Of a stretch of DNA of 16,082 nucleotides, positions 6,131-14,327 are shown piece by piece. The translations under genes were made by a program, and so were the position numbers. Every line of letters starts with the position of its first letter. Within the stretch, counting starts at the first letter, position 1. The stretch is from Treponema sp. (GTDB lineage: Bacteria > Spirochaetota > Spirochaetia > Treponematales > Treponemataceae): positions 1 to 16,082 of the forward strand of contig JALNVF010000078.1 of the NCBI GenBank assembly GCA_023231445.1. The letters are read 5' to 3'. Below the pieces are notes generated by a model. That model worked only from the letters and a program-made list of their open reading frames with translations, had not been told where the DNA came from and did not search any database.

Positions 6131-7843
6131 ATGAAATATACTGGTGCAAGAATTATAATTGAATGTCTGCTGGAACAGGGCGTAGATACTGTATTCGGTT
6201 ATCCGGGCGGTGCAATACTTAACGTGTATGATGAGCTTTATAAAAACAGCAGCCGTATACGTCATATTCTTACTGCCCATGAACAGGGAGCAGCTCATGC
6301 TGCTGACGGCTATGCCCGTTCTACGGGAAGAGTAGGAGTGGTTATGGCAACGAGCGGTCCCGGCGCTACGAATCTTGTTACTGGTATCGCAACAGCATAT
6401 ATGGATTCTGTCCCTGTTGTTGCTATTACGTGTAATGTAACGACAAGTCAGCTCGGAAAGGACAGTTTTCAGGAAATTGATATTACTGGTGTCACAATGC
6501 CGATCACGAAGCACAATTTTATTGTGCGCGATGTGACCAGACTGGCTGATACAATCAGAGAATCCTTTCTTATTGCCAAAACGGGGCGTCCGGGACCAGT
6601 GCTTATTGACATTCCGAAAGATATAACTTCGGCGGTGTGTGAATATGTCCCTGCTGCCTCCGGAATCTCAAGTGAAGCGCAGCTTGCGGCACAGAAGGCA
6701 AATCTTCGCCGTATTATCAAGATAGATGAACCGTCGGATGCCGCAGTTTCAGAGATTGCACATATAATAAATGCTGCACAGCGTCCTGTTATTTATGCCG
6801 GCGGCGGCATTATCATTTCTGAAGCATGTACGGAACTGCAGGCGCTTGCTGAACGGGCTAACATTCCCGTTGCAATGAGTCTCATGGGAAAAGCAGCCTT
6901 TCCGAACAGACATCCTCTTGCAACGGGCATGATTGGTATGCACGGTACGCTGGCGTCTAACATGGCTGTTGAAAAAAGTGATTTACTTCTTGCTGTCGGG
7001 ACACGCTTCAGCGACCGGGTTATCGGTGATCCGAAAAAGTTTGCACATCATGCAAAAGTCGTTCAAATTGACATTGATCCTGCAGAAGTCAATAAAAATA
7101 TCCGGGTGAATGATGCACTTATAGGAAATATAAAAGATATTCTTACAAGGCTGCTTCCGCTTATTTCAGTGAAGCCTGCTTCGGACTGGAACAGACAGAT
7201 TGATGAATGGAAGAAAAATGTCCCTTCAAGTTATATGAAAAAAGAACAGCTGCCTCCGAAATTTATCTATGAATATGTAAACAGTAAAGTCAGTGAAGAT
7301 ACGATTATTACGACTGAGGTAGGTCAGCATCAGATGTGGGCTGCGCAATTCTATGATTTTACACTGCCGCGGACATTTCTAACATCCGGAGGCCTTGGCA
7401 CAATGGGGTATGGTACCGGTGCTGCTATCGGCGCAAAAATAGCTAATCCGGGACGCACTGTTGTCCATTTTGCCGGAGACGGCTCATTCCGTATGAACTG
7501 TAATGAGCTTGCTACAATCAGTCATTACAATCTGCCTGTTATAATCGTTGTAGTAGACAACGGAGCACTCGGCAATGTCCGTATGTGGCAGACACTTTTT
7601 TATGAGAAACATTACAGCCAGACGACCCTTGATTTTGGTCCGGATTTTGTCAAGCTTGCTGAAGCATATGGTATTAAAGGGTATCGTGCAGAGAATGAGG
7701 CTGAATACAGGAAAGCATTTGATGAAGCGCTTTCCTCTGGCAAAGCAGCTGTCATAGATGCTATAATCGATATAGATGAGATGGTTCTTCCGATGATTCC
7801 TCCCGGAAAACCGGTTGACCAGCTTATTATGGAGTTGAAATAA
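6131..7843 (+). CDS. ilvB: Acetolactate (acetohydroxyacid) synthase large subunit
   Basis: A 570-residue thiamine diphosphate enzyme catalysing the first common step of branched-chain amino-acid synthesis: pyruvate plus pyruvate or 2-ketobutyrate to the 2-acetohydroxy acid. The catalytic glutamate E51 lies in TAHEQGAAHAADGYAR (48-63). The ThDP/Mg motif runs from GDGSF (449-453) to N477. GNVRMWQ (481-487) carries the tryptophan typical of biosynthetic AHAS rather than catabolic acetolactate synthase; the FAD-region segment is present between. Length is normal. The start at 6131 follows only a weak purine stretch. No regulatory-subunit gene (ilvN/ilvH) follows; instead a metal-dependent regulator begins 2 nt after the stop. 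Confidence 0.95.
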   Translation: MKYTGARIIIECLLEQGVDTVFGYPGGAILNVYDELYKNSSRIRHILTAHEQGAAHAADGYARSTGRVGVVMATSGPGATNLVTGIATAYMDSVPVVAITCNVTTSQLGKDSFQEIDITGVTMPITKHNFIVRDVTRLADTIRESFLIAKTGRPGPVLIDIPKDITSAVCEYVPAASGISSEAQLAAQKANLRRIIKIDEPSDAAVSEIAHIINAAQRPVIYAGGGIIISEACTELQALAERANIPVAMSLMGKAAFPNRHPLATGMIGMHGTLASNMAVEKSDLLLAVGTRFSDRVIGDPKKFAHHAKVVQIDIDPAEVNKNIRVNDALIGNIKDILTRLLPLISVKPASDWNRQIDEWKKNVPSSYMKKEQLPPKFIYEYVNSKVSEDTIITTEVGQHQMWAAQFYDFTLPRTFLTSGGLGTMGYGTGAAIGAKIANPGRTVVHFAGDGSFRMNCNELATISHYNLPVIIVVVDNGALGNVRMWQTLFYEKHYSQTTLDFGPDFVKLAEAYGIKGYRAENEAEYRKAFDEALSSGKAAVIDAIIDIDEMVLPMIPPGKPVDQLIMELK

Positions 7844-7845
7844 GC

Positions 7846-8211
7846 ATGTATGAATCCGGTGAAGACTATCTTGAAGCTATTCTTATGATTCAAAATGAGA
7901 AAGGCGTTGTTCATTCCGTTGATGTGGCAAAGAAACTCAGTGTTTCAAAGCCGAGTGTAAGTCGTGCAATGGGTATCCTTAAGGATGGCGGCTATCTTGA
8001 TTTTTCGGAAGGTACTGAGCTTCATCTTACTGTGAAAGGGCAGGAAAAGGCATCTGATGTTTATTCACGGCACCGTCTTCTTACTGATTTTCTTGTTAAA
8101 ATTACCGGCGTGCCGGAAGATCAGGCAGAAAAAAATGCATGCAGGGTAGAACATGATATAGACGCTGATGTTGTAGCCGGAATTACAAAGTGGATGAAGA
8201 AAAATAAATAA
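7846..8211 (+). CDS. Short DtxR/MntR-family metal-dependent transcriptional regulator
   Basis: A 121-residue protein with a winged helix-turn-helix (about 22-66, recognition segment SVSKPSVSRAMGILKDGGYL) and the metal-binding dimerisation helices, ending without the SH3-like domain of DtxR or TroR. Candidate metal ligands align well: D7 and E10 in the first helix, H76 in YSRHRLL, and C99, E102 and H103 in ACRVEH. The ACR-x-EH pattern is closer to iron-sensing DtxR (ACRWEH) than to Mn-sensing MntR, where a Glu replaces the Cys. It starts 2 nt after the ilvB stop, with GGAG inside the 3' end of ilvB 11 nt upstream, implying translational coupling. Its targets are not identifiable from sequence; a near-palindrome at 8246-8260 is one candidate site. 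Confidence 0.88.
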   Translation: MYESGEDYLEAILMIQNEKGVVHSVDVAKKLSVSKPSVSRAMGILKDGGYLDFSEGTELHLTVKGQEKASDVYSRHRLLTDFLVKITGVPEDQAEKNACRVEHDIDADVVAGITKWMKKNK

Positions 8212-8245
8212 GTAAAAAGTATTACCGGGCAGTGGATATAATAGA

Positions 8246-8260
8246 GATATTTCAATTATC
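8246..8260 (+). promoter_or_regulatory. Imperfect palindrome, possible operator upstream of cstA
   Basis: GATATTTCAATTATC reads as a dyad (GATA-n-TT-n-AA-n-TATC) with 6 of 7 arm positions symmetric. It starts 4 nt after a TATAAT hexamer (8237-8242), where a repressor would cover the transcription start. It is also flanked by TACCGG/CCGGTA copies. The TATAAT has no good -35, so the promoter is unproven. Confidence 0.3.
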
Positions 8261-8289
8261 CGGTACCGTATTCCTGCATTTCCTCCGAT

Positions 8290-8318
8290 TTAACAATTTA
8301 GTTCAACAGGTGTATTCT
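8290..8318 (+). promoter_or_regulatory. Candidate proximal promoter of the CstA-family gene
   Basis: TTAACA (8290-8295) and TATTCT (8313-8318) are 17 nt apart, about 30 nt before the start codon. Each hexamer matches consensus at about four positions, so this is a moderate candidate. An alternative is the TATAAT at 8237-8242. Confidence 0.4.
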
Positions 8319-8347
8319 GAATCAAGTTGCTTAATCTGGAGGGTTAA

Positions 8348-9844
8348 ATGATTACATTCTTTTTGTGTATCTCGCTGCTTGTTGCGGGGTACTTTCTGTA
8401 TGGAAAACTTACCGAAAAAATTTTCCAGCCTGATGCGAACCGGCCGACTCCGGCTGTTGCAAATCCTGATGGTATCGATTATGTTCCCATTTCAAATGCG
8501 AAAGCATTTCTTATAGAATTGCTTAATATTGCCGGACTCGGGCCGATTTTTGGTGCTATTTCCGGTGCATTGTGGGGGCCAAGTGTTTATCTTTGGATTG
8601 TAGGCGGTACTATATTTGCGGGTGCAGTACATGATTACATGTCGGGTATGCTTTCTGTCCGTAATGATGGTGCAAGTATCTCCGAAATTACCGGTAAATA
8701 TCTGGGACCGGTTATGAAGAATGTTATGAGGGTATTCAGTGTCGTACTTCTTGTTATGGTCGGTGTCGTTTTTATGGTAGGACCGGCCGGTCTGCTTGCA
8801 ATTCTTACTCCGGAATGGCTGAATATAAAAGTATGGACGATCGTTATTCTTGTTTATTATTTTCTTGCAACACTTCTGCCAGTTGATAAAATCATCGGAC
8901 GTCTGTATCCGATTTTCGGCATATTTCTTATTGTTATGGCTGTTGGTGTTTCAGTTGCGACAATGATTAATAACGGTACCCGGCCGATGATGGAACTCAC
9001 GCTCGCTAATTTATATCCGGCCGCGTCCCAGAAACCTATCTGGCCGCTTATGTTTATAACAGTGGCCTGCGGTGCTATATCCGGATTCCATGCGACTCAG
9101 GCTCCGATTGTTTCCCGTACGATCCGCAATGAAAAAGACGGTCGTAAGATTTTTTATGGTGCAATGGTTTGTGAAGGAATCATCGCTATGGTATGGGCTT
9201 CTGCCGCGATCGCGTTTTTCTGGAATAAAGACGGAACGAACGGTCTTGAGAGTCTGCTTAAGATGGGCGGCGGCGGATCAAAATCAGTATATGCGATATG
9301 CACAGGACTTCTTGGAAAAGTCGGCGGTGCAATCGCTCTTATAGGTGTTATAGTTTGCCCGATTACATCCGGCGATACTGCTTTCCGCAGTGCACGTATG
9401 GTAATCTTTGACTGGTTTAAACTTGACGACAGGGACATACGGGTTCGTCTTTCCACCGCAGTTCCACTGCTGCTTATCGGTTATGGGATTTCATTCATTA
9501 ATTATAGTGTAGTCTGGCGGTATTTCTCATGGTCAAATCAAACTCTTGCCATGATTGTTCTTTGGGCCGCAGCTGCATATCTTGCTACGAATTACCCGGA
9601 CAAAAACCGCTGCTGGCTTGCAGCTGTTCCGGCGACGTTTATGTCTGCCGTATCTGTTACGTATCTTATGTATGCACCGGAATGTTTCAACTTCGGGCAT
9701 CTGGGAATGAAGGGCATTACAATTTCATACGTTACCGGTGTGATTGTTGCTATGGTATTCCTTGCAATATTCATATTTACGACCTATACACATCCGGCTG
9801 AAAGTCTTGAACGGCAGAAACGTGATATTATAGGAAGAAGATAG
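8348..9844 (+). CDS. CstA-family transporter, short form
   Basis: A 498-residue multi-pass membrane protein of the carbon starvation CstA family, which imports peptides and/or pyruvate (CstA and BtsT in E. coli). The diagnostic region is at about 52-100: an AGLGPIFGA segment, then LWIVGGTIFAGAVHDYMSG ending in the conserved HDYMSG. A second conserved part lies near 235-265 (ACGAISGFHATQAPIVSRT). The E. coli proteins are about 700 residues; this shorter form is common in anaerobes. GGAGGG (8338-8343) lies just before the ATG. It ends at a strong terminator, so it is a single transcription unit or the end of the ilv block. Substrate cannot be told from sequence. Confidence 0.92.
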   Translation: MITFFLCISLLVAGYFLYGKLTEKIFQPDANRPTPAVANPDGIDYVPISNAKAFLIELLNIAGLGPIFGAISGALWGPSVYLWIVGGTIFAGAVHDYMSGMLSVRNDGASISEITGKYLGPVMKNVMRVFSVVLLVMVGVVFMVGPAGLLAILTPEWLNIKVWTIVILVYYFLATLLPVDKIIGRLYPIFGIFLIVMAVGVSVATMINNGTRPMMELTLANLYPAASQKPIWPLMFITVACGAISGFHATQAPIVSRTIRNEKDGRKIFYGAMVCEGIIAMVWASAAIAFFWNKDGTNGLESLLKMGGGGSKSVYAICTGLLGKVGGAIALIGVIVCPITSGDTAFRSARMVIFDWFKLDDRDIRVRLSTAVPLLLIGYGISFINYSVVWRYFSWSNQTLAMIVLWAAAAYLATNYPDKNRCWLAAVPATFMSAVSVTYLMYAPECFNFGHLGMKGITISYVTGVIVAMVFLAIFIFTTYTHPAESLERQKRDIIGRR

Positions 9845-9879
9845 AAAGTTGCAGTACTAAAATGTAGTTTTTAAAAGTT

Positions 9880-9921
9880 AAACGGCGGTTGCCCTTGTTC
9901 TTCTGGGCGACCGCCGTTTTT
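9880..9921 (+). terminator. Strong terminator between convergent genes, possibly bidirectional
   Basis: A 15-bp stem (9880-9894 with 9905-9919) has a single T-G wobble, GC-rich core CGGCGG/CCGCCG, a 10-nt loop, and T's running to 9921. On the opposite strand the stem is followed by a broken T tract (TTTAACTTTT), so it may also end the minus-strand gene whose stop is at 9925. Confidence 0.93.
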
Positions 9922-9924
9922 ATA

Positions 9925-10740
9925 TTATCGTTTATTTTTATGTATGCTCATAATTACATTAATGAGAAGAATTACGAGAAGAACTGCAGAAGCAAGAAGT
10001 ATGCCGAACAGAATTTTATAGTTCTGAGGCATATTTTCTTTTACCGATTCTTTTGTCTGATTTGTTTGATTAATAGATTGCCGCGATTTTGTATCTGCTT
10101 TACCGGCTTGTACAGGTTCTCTTACAGAAGAATTTTCCTTCTGGAACAGAACAAATGGAATTATGATCCGCGTTCTTCCCGGCCAGTATTTCCATGAAGC
10201 AGCTAGACCTATTACAGATGTCCTGTCGCTGAACGCATCTAATACTTTTGAATTGAAATTTGTGACAAAATAATTTTTGTCTTCATAGTGGTTATTGTTC
10301 CACCAGCATACTTTTTCAGCAATTATATCTGCCTGTTTCATCGGAATATCATATGCCTTTTCTATATAGCCCGAAATGATGCGGAACAGGCATCCTGATG
10401 TAGTTACATTTGCAGATTTTCCTATGTAGATAATATCTGCACCTGCTTTATCATTGGAAGAGTAGATACGCAGTGCCATGTATTTGTATGAAGGGGTACC
10501 GTCTTCATATGGATTCGGATTTTTCAGAATCTGTTCCTGATATTGTATGCTTTTTCCAAGTGTACGTCCCATGTCACGTATTTGTTTATCGGTATTATAA
10601 AACCGCCTGGATACGGATGTCTTGTCTTCGATGTATTGTACTTTTTTTGCTGTATTCAGTAGTGCTGTATCAATTTCGACTGCAAAAAGTACAGGTGCAG
10701 CAAATGCGAGCAGCAGTCCAAGTGTTAACTTTTTAGACAT
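9925..10740 (-). CDS. Secreted, C-terminally membrane-anchored protein resembling the P83/100 antigen family
   Basis: A 271-residue protein. Residues 1-20 form a signal peptide (KK, then a hydrophobic core ending in LFA). The body at about 21-198 is followed by a polar, low-complexity Q/N/T/K stretch (about 200-240), one hydrophobic membrane span (243-264) and a short basic tail (HKNKR). This predicts an extracytoplasmic domain held by a single C-terminal helix. The stretch NVTTSGCLFRIISGYIEKAY (111-130), the later NYFVTNF and WKYWPGRTRIIIPF recall what I know of the spirochaete P83/100 antigen family (Borrelia_P83), but this protein is much shorter. This family call is from memory of motifs and is not certain. 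The start has AGAGG 6 nt upstream. No partner gene is adjacent. Confidence 0.72.
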   Translation of the reverse strand: MSKKLTLGLLLAFAAPVLFAVEIDTALLNTAKKVQYIEDKTSVSRRFYNTDKQIRDMGRTLGKSIQYQEQILKNPNPYEDGTPSYKYMALRIYSSNDKAGADIIYIGKSANVTTSGCLFRIISGYIEKAYDIPMKQADIIAEKVCWWNNNHYEDKNYFVTNFNSKVLDAFSDRTSVIGLAASWKYWPGRTRIIIPFVLFQKENSSVREPVQAGKADTKSRQSINQTNQTKESVKENMPQNYKILFGILLASAVLLVILLINVIMSIHKNKR

Positions 10741-10790
10741 ATGGAACCTCTGTTTTCTATATTTTTACAGTAGTACTATATATCAAAACG

Positions 10791-10819
10791 TTGTAAAAAG
10801 ATACTGTTTACGTTATACT
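10791..10819 (+). promoter_or_regulatory. Promoter of argH, predicting a leaderless mRNA
   Basis: TTGTAA (10791-10796) and TATACT (10814-10819) have a 17-nt spacer. Exactly 7 nt (TAAATTT) lie between the -10 and the ATG at 10827, placing the predicted transcription start on the start codon. No Shine-Dalgarno is present, and an in-frame TAA (10794-10796) lies within the -35 box, so the ORF cannot begin further upstream. Confidence 0.78.
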
Positions 10820-10826
10820 TAAATTT

Positions 10827-12245
10827 ATGAATAAGCACGGTACCATAACAGCAGATAATCATGCTGCACTCTGGCACGGACGTTTTGAGAAAGGTCCCGA
10901 TGCTGCCGCTGTCGCATTTGAAACCTCAATACATGCTGATGAGCGTATGGCTCTTGATGATATCTGCGGCAGTAAAGCTCATGCACATATGCTTGCAGAA
11001 ACAGGAATAATTAAGCAGTCGGAAGCAGAACAGATTATTACGGGTCTTGATTCAATTGAAAAGGATCTGATGTCAGGCAGTCTGAGTGTGGACTATTCTG
11101 CAGAAGATATTCATTCTTTTATTGAAGCTGTCCTCACGGATCGTATTGGTGAAGCAGGAAAGAAGGTTCATACAGGCCGCAGCCGGAACGATCAGGTTGC
11201 TCTTGACGAGCGGTTATATCTGCGCCGGACTGTTCCCGAACTTCAGAAAAAAATAGTTAATCTTGTAAAAACTCTGGCTGATATTGCTGATGAACATACA
11301 GATACTCTTATGCCCGGTTTTACGCATATGCAGCATGCACAACCTGTAACGCTTGCTCATCACTTATGTGCATGGGCGTGGATGTTTACACGTGATCACG
11401 GACGTTTTGGAGATGCCTTAAAGCGACTTTCGCTTTCTCCTGTCGGGGCTTGTGCTCTGGCAGGAAGCGGTCTTCCGCTTGACAGAAAACGAGAAGCTGA
11501 TTTTCTTGGTTTTTCAGGGGTCACACAGAATTCACTGGACAGTGTTTCTGACCGGGATTACTGTATTGAACTTGCGTCGGCCTTTGCACTTTTGCAGACT
11601 CATCTCTCGCGCTGCTGTGAGGAAATTGTATTGTGGTCTACATCAGAATTCTCATTTATTGATTTAAGTGAACAGTGGTCTACCGGCAGTTCAATTATGC
11701 CGCAGAAAAAAAATCCTGATTTTGCAGAACTTATACGAGGGCGGACAGGCCGGGTATACGGTGATCTTTTTGCGCTTCTTACGATGATGAAAGGACTGCC
11801 GCTGGCTTATGACCGCGATATGCAGGAAGATAAAGAAAGTTTATTCGATGGATTTGATACGGTAAGTTCCTGTTTGTCTGTTTTCACACAGATGATTGCA
11901 ACTGCAAAGTGGAATACACGGAAAATGGCATCAGCCTGTGAAAGCGGTTTTCTGAATGCAACTGATATTGCTGACTATCTCGTGCGTAAAGGTATGCCGT
12001 TTCGTACAGCACATGGAGTTTCTGCAAAGGCTGTGCGTATAGCCATTGAAAAGGAATGCCGGCTTGAAGATTTACCGATAGCCGATTTTAAATCATGTTC
12101 GGAACTTATTGAAGACGATATATACCGGCTGATAACGCCGGCTGCCTGTGTTGCTTCCCGAACAACAGAAGGTGGTCCTGCACCGGAACGTGTGAAAGAG
12201 CAGATAGCTCAACTCCGGGAATTTGTTTCGGACGGGGAAAACTGA
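10827..12245 (+). CDS. argH: Argininosuccinate lyase
   Basis: A 472-residue cytoplasmic enzyme that splits argininosuccinate into arginine and fumarate, the last step of arginine synthesis. Family marks are ALWHGRF (14-20), HTGRSRNDQ (115-123, substrate binding), the catalytic histidine H167 in GFTHMQHAQP, and the flexible signature loop GSSIMPQKKNPDFAE (287-301) with the catalytic serine S289. Length is usual. The motif LWxGRF begins 14 residues from the start, so the ATG at 10827 is the only sensible start; the next Met is residue 41. argG is not adjacent. The gene heads a tightly packed plus-strand cluster, with the cyclase gene starting 6 nt after its stop. Confidence 0.96.
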   Translation: MNKHGTITADNHAALWHGRFEKGPDAAAVAFETSIHADERMALDDICGSKAHAHMLAETGIIKQSEAEQIITGLDSIEKDLMSGSLSVDYSAEDIHSFIEAVLTDRIGEAGKKVHTGRSRNDQVALDERLYLRRTVPELQKKIVNLVKTLADIADEHTDTLMPGFTHMQHAQPVTLAHHLCAWAWMFTRDHGRFGDALKRLSLSPVGACALAGSGLPLDRKREADFLGFSGVTQNSLDSVSDRDYCIELASAFALLQTHLSRCCEEIVLWSTSEFSFIDLSEQWSTGSSIMPQKKNPDFAELIRGRTGRVYGDLFALLTMMKGLPLAYDRDMQEDKESLFDGFDTVSSCLSVFTQMIATAKWNTRKMASACESGFLNATDIADYLVRKGMPFRTAHGVSAKAVRIAIEKECRLEDLPIADFKSCSELIEDDIYRLITPAACVASRTTEGGPAPERVKEQIAQLREFVSDGEN

Positions 12246-12251
12246 TTCAGA

Positions 12252-13487
12252 ATGAGCAGCGAAGAACTCAAGCCTGGAGAATATACTAAAATAACCCTTT
12301 CTGAAACAGAATATGATATTCTGGAACGTAAACTTGTAGTATTTACAAAAACTCATGATGTGTATCGTGCAATTTCTGAATGGATAATTGCCAGAATGAA
12401 TCCGGCTTTCATTTTCTTTTATGCCGATATGCATAATAACAGTTCAAGAATACAATATTGCATCAAACGGAAGTCATCTGAGTGTCAGAGCAGTCAATAT
12501 ATACAGGAACGTAAAGCCGCATCAGTTGATTGTGATGTCGTTTTTTTTCATCCGTCAGGCTGTCTGTCCATTCCCTTCAGACCTCGGTCAACGTCCGTAG
12601 GCTGTGTTTTTATAGGTGCATCAGAAAATGACAAAGTCTTTTTAAACGGGCAGTTGAAACTGCTTATGCCTGTTATCCGTATTTTGAATAAAGCTTTATT
12701 GTACTGTGAAGCTGATATGGCACGTGAAGAACGGAACCGGCTTCAGGACGCATTCTCGCATTATGTTTCTCCTGATATTGTAAATGACATTCTGCACAAT
12801 CCCGATATTATTCACCTTGGTGGGGAAAAGAAATTTCTTACCTGTATATTCACCGATCTTCAGGGATTTACCCCTCTTGCCGACAGTATGGATCCTATAC
12901 TGCTTGTACGAGTCCTTAATATGTATCTCAATGAAATGAGTCAGGTGATAATTGCACTCGGCGGTACAATCGACAAATTTGAAGGTGATGCAATTATGGC
13001 TTTTTTTGGGGCTCCCCATGAACTTAGTGATCACGCTGTCCGCTGCTGTCTTGCCGCTCTGCGTATGAAACGCATGGAAAAAGTACTCAACGATCAACTC
13101 ATCAGAGAGGGACTTATAACAGTGCCTCTTTTTACACGAATAGGTATTAATTCAGGCGATATGGTTGTTGGAAATGTAGGCTCAATGCAGCGTCTTGATT
13201 ATACTGTTATAGGAAGCAACGTTAATATTGCATCGCGACTTGAGAATGCCAATAAAGATTTTAATACGTCTGTTCTTATAAGCGGAAGTACGTATGATCT
13301 TGTGAAGGATTATTTCGTATGTTCGTGTCTGGGGCATGTAACCTTAAAAGGAGTCCGCAGACCCGTGGAAGTATATCAGCTTCTGGAGCAGAAAGAGGGT
13401 ATTGTGCTGGATTATGACAATACTTCCGGAGATGATTTTACTTCAGATAATACCGGTGACGATGTGCAGGATCTTGAAGAATTATGA
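12252..13487 (+). CDS. Class III adenylyl cyclase with a divergent N-terminal domain
   Basis: A 411-residue soluble protein predicted to make cAMP from ATP. Residues about 20-155 may be a divergent GAF-like sensor (not confidently identified), followed by a short helical linker (155-190). The cyclase homology domain is at about 191-380. Metal-binding aspartates are D202 (FTDLQGFT) and D246 (KFEGDAIMAFFG). The base-specifying residues are K242 and T318 (DYTVIG); Thr replaces the usual Asp, as in CyaC-like bacterial cyclases. Transition-state residues N325 and R329 (VNIASRLE) are present, so the enzyme should be active. The tail (386-411) is very acidic. There are no membrane spans. It starts 6 nt after argH and ends 24 nt before the amino-acid transporter genes, so it is likely in the same operon. 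Confidence 0.9.
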   Translation: MSSEELKPGEYTKITLSETEYDILERKLVVFTKTHDVYRAISEWIIARMNPAFIFFYADMHNNSSRIQYCIKRKSSECQSSQYIQERKAASVDCDVVFFHPSGCLSIPFRPRSTSVGCVFIGASENDKVFLNGQLKLLMPVIRILNKALLYCEADMAREERNRLQDAFSHYVSPDIVNDILHNPDIIHLGGEKKFLTCIFTDLQGFTPLADSMDPILLVRVLNMYLNEMSQVIIALGGTIDKFEGDAIMAFFGAPHELSDHAVRCCLAALRMKRMEKVLNDQLIREGLITVPLFTRIGINSGDMVVGNVGSMQRLDYTVIGSNVNIASRLENANKDFNTSVLISGSTYDLVKDYFVCSCLGHVTLKGVRRPVEVYQLLEQKEGIVLDYDNTSGDDFTSDNTGDDVQDLEEL

Positions 13488-13511
13488 GTAATAAATAAAA
13501 AGGAGTTATAT

Positions 13512-14327
13512 ATGAAGAAAATTGTGAAAATTGCAATTGTTTGTGCTGCAGTATCTGCCGCGTGTTTTACCGGATGCAGAAAGACAGGTAAAACTACAGA
13601 AGATTCGTCTCTGGCAGGTCTCAAAAACCGCGGAGTTTTTGTCCTCGGTCTTGATGATTCTTTTCCGCCGCTCGGTTTTCGCGATGAAAATAATGAAATT
13701 GTCGGATATGATATTGATCTTGCGAAAGAAGTTTCAAAACGCCTCGGAGTAGAATTTAAGGCACAGCCTATTGACTGGGATGCAAAAGAAATGGAACTCA
13801 ATACGGGAAAGATTGACTGTATCTGGAACGGTTTTACAATGACAAAAGACCGGGAGACAGCACTCGCTTTTACAAAGCCGTATCTGAATAATGAACAGGT
13901 TCTTGTCGTCCGCACTGACAGTGGTATAAAATCTCTGGCTGATATGAAAGGGAAAATAGTCGGTCTGCAGAGCGGTTCAAGCGCTCAGGAGGCCGTTGAC
14001 GGTAATACTGCTTTTTCCGGTTCTGTAAAGAAGCAGATTATGTTCAAGGATAATGTAACAGCGCTTAACGACCTTTCGATTGGAGGTGTAGACGGTGTGG
14101 TTATGGACAGTGTCGTGGCAAACTACAGTATAAAAACATCAGGGAAACCTTTTTCGGTTATAGATGAACCGTTGTCACAGGAAGAGTATGGTGTTGCTTT
14201 TCGGAAAGGTGATACGGCACTGCGTGATGAAGTTCAGAAGACACTTGAAGACATGCAGAAAGACGGAACTGTTACGGCCATTTCAGTAAAGTGGTTCGGA
14301 CGTGATATTTCGGTGATTGGCAGATAA
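13512..14327 (+). CDS. Amino-acid ABC transporter substrate-binding lipoprotein
   Basis: A 271-residue periplasmic-type binding protein of the polar amino-acid family (SBP_bac_3). A signal peptide ends at a relaxed, spirochaete-style lipobox, FTGC, with C22 as the lipidation site. The family signature GYDIDLAKEVSKRLGV is at 65-80, and the ligand-binding segment GFTMTKDR (107-114) supplies the arginine R114 that normally grips the amino-acid carboxylate. Length is normal. AGGAG (13501-13505) lies 6 nt before the ATG. It is the first of three transporter genes that abut one another. The amino acid transported is unknown; nearness to argH makes arginine or another basic amino acid a guess only. 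Confidence 0.92.
   Translation: MKKIVKIAIVCAAVSAACFTGCRKTGKTTEDSSLAGLKNRGVFVLGLDDSFPPLGFRDENNEIVGYDIDLAKEVSKRLGVEFKAQPIDWDAKEMELNTGKIDCIWNGFTMTKDRETALAFTKPYLNNEQVLVVRTDSGIKSLADMKGKIVGLQSGSSAQEAVDGNTAFSGSVKKQIMFKDNVTALNDLSIGGVDGVVMDSVVANYSIKTSGKPFSVIDEPLSQEEYGVAFRKGDTALRDEVQKTLEDMQKDGTVTAISVKWFGRDISVIGR

Noticed and set aside
5998..6149. Open stretch between ilvD and ilvB that reads as a plausible small peptide (VILDLAEYAATISYAEE)
   Set aside because: No ATG or GTG start with a Shine-Dalgarno, and not enriched in Val/Leu/Ile as an attenuation leader would be.
10741..10790. Minus-strand promoter for the P83/100-like gene
   Set aside because: Candidate hexamers (TTGATA, TTTACA) do not pair with a good -10 at 16-18 nt, so none is called, although the gene must have one in or near this gap.
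13412..13915. 167-codon open frame on the minus strand
   Set aside because: Opposite the cyclase and binding-protein genes, low-complexity Ser/Arg composition, no ribosome site of note.
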